Notes under the pieces: model-generated | What the model saw: the letters and a program-made list of their open reading frames with translations, nothing else | Databases searched by the model: none | What the model was told of the DNA's origin: nothing | Made by a program: the position numbers and the translations under genes | Shown: positions 4,859 through 6,722 of the stretch, one piece after another | Numbering within the stretch: the first letter of the stretch is position 1 | How the letters are laid out: every line of letters begins with the position of its first letter | Source: Nitriliruptoraceae bacterium | GTDB taxonomy: Bacteria; Actinomycetota; Nitriliruptoria; Nitriliruptorales; Nitriliruptoraceae | Reading direction: 5' to 3' | Assembly: GCA_007125475.1 (NCBI GenBank) | Contig: SLDB01000060.1 | Coordinates: forward strand, 1 to 6,722 | DNA: 6,722 bases

Positions 4859-5844
4859 GCCGGCACCTCCGTGTGCGCGAGACGTCCCTGCCGTCGACGT
4901 GGTGGGGGCGACGGCCCTACCCACTGGGTCGGCCACCGCCCCCACCGATCAAGCGGTGGAGCCGGCGTGGATCGCCGCTTGAGGTTCACTAGCTCCTGCA
5001 GCAGTTCGTCGCTGGTGGTGATGCTGCGGGCGTTGGCCTGGAACCCGCGCTGCGCCATGATGAGGTTCGTGAACTCCTCGGCGAGGTCGACGTTCGACAT
5101 CTCCAGCACGCCGCCCTGCAACCCGCCCAGGCCGTCCTGACCCGGGGTGTCGAGGACGACCTCGCCGGCGTTCGGCGATTCGGCGTACAGCCCGTTCCCG
5201 GCACGCTCGAGGCCGCCGGCGTTGGCGAACCGCACCGTCGCCAGCTGCGCCAGGGCGAACAACGTGCCGTCCTCGTCGCGACCGGTGACCATGCCGTCCT
5301 CGGCGATCGAGATGTCGGTGTAGGCCTCCGGGTCGATCGTGACCGACGACAGGGCGTCGAGGTCGTTGTCGGCGATCCCGGCACCAGCGACGACGGTGTC
5401 GTCGTCGAGCTCCTCCGGCGGGTCGGCGACCCACCCCTGGACCATCTCGCCACCGGGACCGACGAGGTTCCCACCGGCGTCGACGGTGAACGCGCCGGCA
5501 CGGGTGAAGTAGTCCTCGCCCCCGGACTCGACGACGAAGAACCCGTCGCCCTGGATCGCCACATCCGTGGGACGGCCGGTGTTCTGCGAGGCCCCCTGGG
5601 TGAACACCATGTCGGTGGCGGCGACCTGCGAGCCGAGTCCGAGCTGCATCGGGTTCACGCCGCCCTGCTCGCCGGCGATCCCCATCGTCCCGCCGCGGAC
5701 GAGGTCGGTGAGCGTCTCCTGGAACGTGGTGCGGCTGGACTTGTACCCGGCGGTGTTGACGTTGCTGACGTTGTTGCCGGTGACGTCCATCATCGTCTGG
5801 TGGGAACGCAGCCCGGAGACCGCGGAGTACATGGAACGGAGCAT
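4855..5844 (-). CDS. flgE: Flagellar hook protein FlgE (FlgE/F/G family) with unusual C-terminal extension
   Basis: FlgE polymerises into the hook joining rod and filament. The N-terminus is the classic axial-protein helix, MLRSMYSAVSGLRSHQTMMD (1-20), then GNNVSNVNTAGYKSS (23-37). AIQGDGFFVV (96-105) opens the FlgE/F/G middle region. The C-terminal axial domain runs from NVDLAEEF through IMAQRGFQANA (262-272) to ITTSDELLQELVNLKR (275-290). Family members usually end about there. Here the frame continues 39 more residues, rich in Pro, Arg, Gly and Trp, before TGA. Codon 291 is CGA, one C-to-T change from TGA. Up to residue 290 the protein is short for a hook protein, close to FlgG size; FlgE is chosen because it directly follows flgD. 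The ATG has GAGG 6 bases upstream, 11 bases after flgD. The stop overlaps the flbD-motA start by GTGA. Confidence 0.9.
   Translation of the reverse strand: MLRSMYSAVSGLRSHQTMMDVTGNNVSNVNTAGYKSSRTTFQETLTDLVRGGTMGIAGEQGGVNPMQLGLGSQVAATDMVFTQGASQNTGRPTDVAIQGDGFFVVESGGEDYFTRAGAFTVDAGGNLVGPGGEMVQGWVADPPEELDDDTVVAGAGIADNDLDALSSVTIDPEAYTDISIAEDGMVTGRDEDGTLFALAQLATVRFANAGGLERAGNGLYAESPNAGEVVLDTPGQDGLGGLQGGVLEMSNVDLAEEFTNLIMAQRGFQANARSITTSDELLQELVNLKRRSTPAPPLDRWGRWPTQWVGPSPPPRRRQGRLAHTEVPA
4866..4870 (-). promoter_or_regulatory. Ribosome binding site of flbD-motA
   Basis: GGAGG (minus strand) sits 7 bases ahead of GTG 4856-4858. It fixes the start of the FlbD domain, rather than an earlier in-frame codon in the 3' end of flgE. 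Confidence 0.75.
4901..4946 (-). repeat. Long GC-rich inverted repeat (RNA hairpin) in the 3' extension of flgE
   Basis: Two 15-base arms (4901-4915 and 4932-4946) surround a 16-base loop. In the minus-strand RNA the arms pair over 15 positions: ten Watson-Crick pairs, two G-U wobbles, then three more Watson-Crick pairs. The loop can form a small ACCC/GGGT stem. There is no U-run after it, so it is not a textbook intrinsic terminator. In high-GC Gram-positives such stems may act as partial terminators or mRNA-stabilising elements between hook and stator genes. It lies just where an intergenic spacer would be if flgE ended at its usual position. Confidence 0.6.
4942..4980 (-). repeat. Two smaller overlapping inverted repeats at the canonical end of flgE
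   Basis: One pair is CCACCG/CGGTGG (4942-4947 with 4954-4959, 6-base loop). The other is AAGCGG/CCGCTT (4951-4956 with 4975-4980, 18-base loop), whose arm covers the AAG CGG codons of the NLKR end. They exclude each other, and the first also competes with the large hairpin at 4901-4946. Short stems are common in GC-rich DNA, so chance is a fair explanation. Confidence 0.35.
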
Positions 5845-5855
5845 GGTGACCTCGC

Positions 5856-6335
5856 TTACGCGTCGGTTTCGGTGGTCGTTTCGGTTTCGGTCGTGGTGTC
5901 GGTGTCGGGTTCCGCCGGGCCCGCACGGACCTCGGTGACGTCCCCGAACGCGATCTCGGTGCCGGCGACGTCGAGGACCGGCCCGGCGGTGGTGAAGCGG
6001 ACCGCGTCGACGACCCCGTCGACGACCACCCCCTCCGGGGTGGTTCCCGAGACGGTGTCGCCGACCATCCCGGCGGCAGCCACCGCCTGGTGCATCCCGA
6101 TCTGTCGCTGGTGCAGCGACAGCAGCTGCTGCGTGGCGTCCAGTTGGGCGAGCTGTGAGGTCTGGAGCATCATGTCGGTGGGGTCCGACGGCTCGAGCGG
6201 GTTCTGGTACTGCAGTTGGGCGATGAGCAACTGCATGAAGCCGTCGCTGCCGATCCCGCCGAGGGTGTCTCCGGTCGATCCGGGTGTGGCGGTCGGGACG
6301 GGTTCCGTCCCGACCGCGCCGATGGGGGTGGTCAC
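5856..6335 (-). CDS. flgD: Flagellar hook assembly (cap) protein FlgD, short form
   Basis: FlgD caps the growing hook and guides FlgE subunits into place. This 159-residue protein has a low-complexity N-terminus (1-27), then the diagnostic block GFMQLLIAQLQYQNPLEPSD (32-51) continuing with TDMMLQTSQLAQLDATQQLL (53-72), the core of the FlgD N-terminal domain. A small beta-rich part follows (about 85-136: MVGDTVSG, VVDGVVDAVRF, GPVLDVAGTEIAFGDVTEV). It ends in a Thr/Glu/Asp tail (143-159). The length matches short Gram-positive FlgD proteins and leaves no room for the Ig-like/tudor domains of the longer proteobacterial form. The start is GTG 6333-6335, because AGGAGG lies 5 bases upstream; a longer upstream frame lies over fliK and has no FlgD similarity. 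It follows fliK by 13 bases and precedes flgE by 11. Confidence 0.94.
   Translation of the reverse strand: MTTPIGAVGTEPVPTATPGSTGDTLGGIGSDGFMQLLIAQLQYQNPLEPSDPTDMMLQTSQLAQLDATQQLLSLHQRQIGMHQAVAAAGMVGDTVSGTTPEGVVVDGVVDAVRFTTAGPVLDVAGTEIAFGDVTEVRAGPAEPDTDTTTETETTTETDA
5862..5908 (-). repeat. Imperfect short tandem repeat at the 3' end of flgD
   Basis: The decamer CGGTTTCGGT (plus strand) occurs at 5864-5873 and 5882-5891, an 18-base period, followed by related GGTGTCGGTGTCGG. It encodes the Thr/Glu/Asp tail of FlgD. The period is a multiple of three, so copy changes would keep the frame. Confidence 0.6.
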
Positions 6336-6340
6336 GTCCG

Positions 6341-6346
6341 CCTCCT
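6341..6346 (-). promoter_or_regulatory. Ribosome binding site of flgD
   Basis: A perfect AGGAGG lies 5 bases before GTG 6333-6335. It decides the flgD start against a much longer in-frame reading that would overlap fliK. Confidence 0.85.
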
Positions 6347-6348
6347 GG

Positions 6349-6722
6349 TCACAGTCGGATCCCGGCGCGGCGAGGCGCCGGGGGGGTACGGGCCGGCTGC
6401 CGGTCGTCGGGATCGGCACCGTCGCGTTCATCGGTGTCGGCACCGGTCCCGGCCCCGTCACCGTCATCGGCGGCGAGGTCGAACCCGTGCTCACGCAGTG
6501 CGTGCTCGGTGTCGTCGACGAGGTCCGTCGAAGACCGCCCGTCGCCCAGCACGGTGAGCCGGACCTGACCGTCCTCGAGGGCCACCCGGATCCGCACCTC
6601 CCCGAGGTCCAGGGTGAGCTGCCGCGGCGGTGGTCCCTGCTCGAGGTCGGCGACGGCCTGCAGCACACGCTCCACGGCCTGGGGCGGGACCGGACGGGCC
6701 CCGGCGGCACCCGGGCGTGCCG
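6349..6722 (-). CDS. fliK: Flagellar hook-length control protein FliK, C-terminal part (runs off the right edge)
   Basis: FliK is secreted during hook growth and, through its C-terminal domain, switches the export gate from hook to filament substrates. The last 123 residues are present and the frame stays open to the window edge. The FliK C-terminal (Flg_hook) domain is seen in AVERVLQAVADLEQGPPPRQ, LTLDLGEVRIRVALEDGQVR, LTVLGDG and LVDDTEHALREHGFDLA. This is the family layout: a strand with L.P..LG.v.v.....g.v.v, then a helix ending in L...G. After it comes an acidic stretch (ADDGDGAGTGADTDERDGAD) and a Pro/Arg end. A GTG at 6673-6675 is not taken as the start, because conserved-type sequence begins at that point and FliK proteins have long N-terminal parts. 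The TGA is 13 bases before flgD. Confidence 0.82.
   Translation of the reverse strand, partial: ARPGAAGARPVPPQAVERVLQAVADLEQGPPPRQLTLDLGEVRIRVALEDGQVRLTVLGDGRSSTDLVDDTEHALREHGFDLAADDGDGAGTGADTDERDGADPDDRQPARTPPAPRRAGIRL

Noticed and set aside
4859..4945. Longer reading of the flbD-motA fusion from an ATG at 4945
   Set aside because: The extra 29 residues are Ala/Pro/Thr-rich without FlbD similarity, and GTG 4856-4858 has GGAGG at good spacing and a GTGA junction.
4949..5926. Alternative minus-strand frame overlapping flgE, considered as evidence of a frameshift restoring a different FlgE end
   Set aside because: The flgE frame keeps family motifs right up to NLKR and the alternative frame has none, so no frameshift is needed before that point. 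It would only change the end after residue 290.
6336..6710. Longer reading of flgD extending upstream over fliK
   Set aside because: The extra residues are out-of-frame fliK sequence, while AGGAGG and GTG at 6333-6346 mark a clear flgD start.
1..6722. CRISPR arrays, tRNA or rRNA genes, insertion sequences, toxin-antitoxin or defence genes
   Set aside because: Nearly the whole window is covered by flagellar genes on one strand. No direct-repeat arrays, transposase motifs or structural RNA signatures were seen.

Overview
This window is the middle of a flagellar gene cluster from a very GC-rich bacterium, with every gene read from the minus strand. In transcription order (high to low coordinate) it holds the 3' end of fliK, then flgD, flgE, a fused flbD-motA, motB, fliL, fliM, fliN, fliO and the 5' part of fliP. 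The gene order resembles the fla/che-type clusters of Gram-positive bacteria. The strong G/C bias at third codon positions, the many GTG starts, the short FlgD and the FlbD next to motA point to a high-GC Gram-positive bacterium, probably a flagellated actinobacterium. A Nitriliruptoria-like lineage is one guess. The phylum is an inference; no rRNA or other marker gene is present.

Layout. From 6722 to 4855 are the hook genes: FliK measures hook length, FlgD is the hook cap and FlgE is the hook subunit. From 4858 to 2452 are the stator genes: MotA carrying an N-terminal FlbD/SwrD domain, MotB, and the stator-associated membrane protein FliL. From 2378 to 1031 are the switch/C-ring genes fliM and fliN. 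From 1034 to the left edge are the export-gate genes fliO and fliP. Packing is tight: neighbours overlap or nearly touch through TGATG, ATGA and GTGA junctions, so one polycistronic, translationally coupled message is likely. The only gap above about 15 bases is 73 bases between fliL and fliM. No promoter, tRNA, rRNA, CRISPR array or mobile element was found.

Most notable points. (1) FlbD (the SwrD/YlzI family, linked in Bacillus subtilis to flagellar motor power) is fused in frame to MotA. (2) Immediately upstream, FlgE runs about 39 residues past its family's usual ...NLKR end, and the next codon is CGA, one transition away from TGA. That extension contains a long GC-rich hairpin and ends in a GTGA overlap with flbD. 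(3) FliM lacks the N-terminal EIDxLL-type CheY-binding peptide, and FliN does not carry it either. (4) MotB and MotA have features reminiscent of sodium-type stators. The first two could be real or could come from single-base sequence errors, and both can be tested by comparing relatives.
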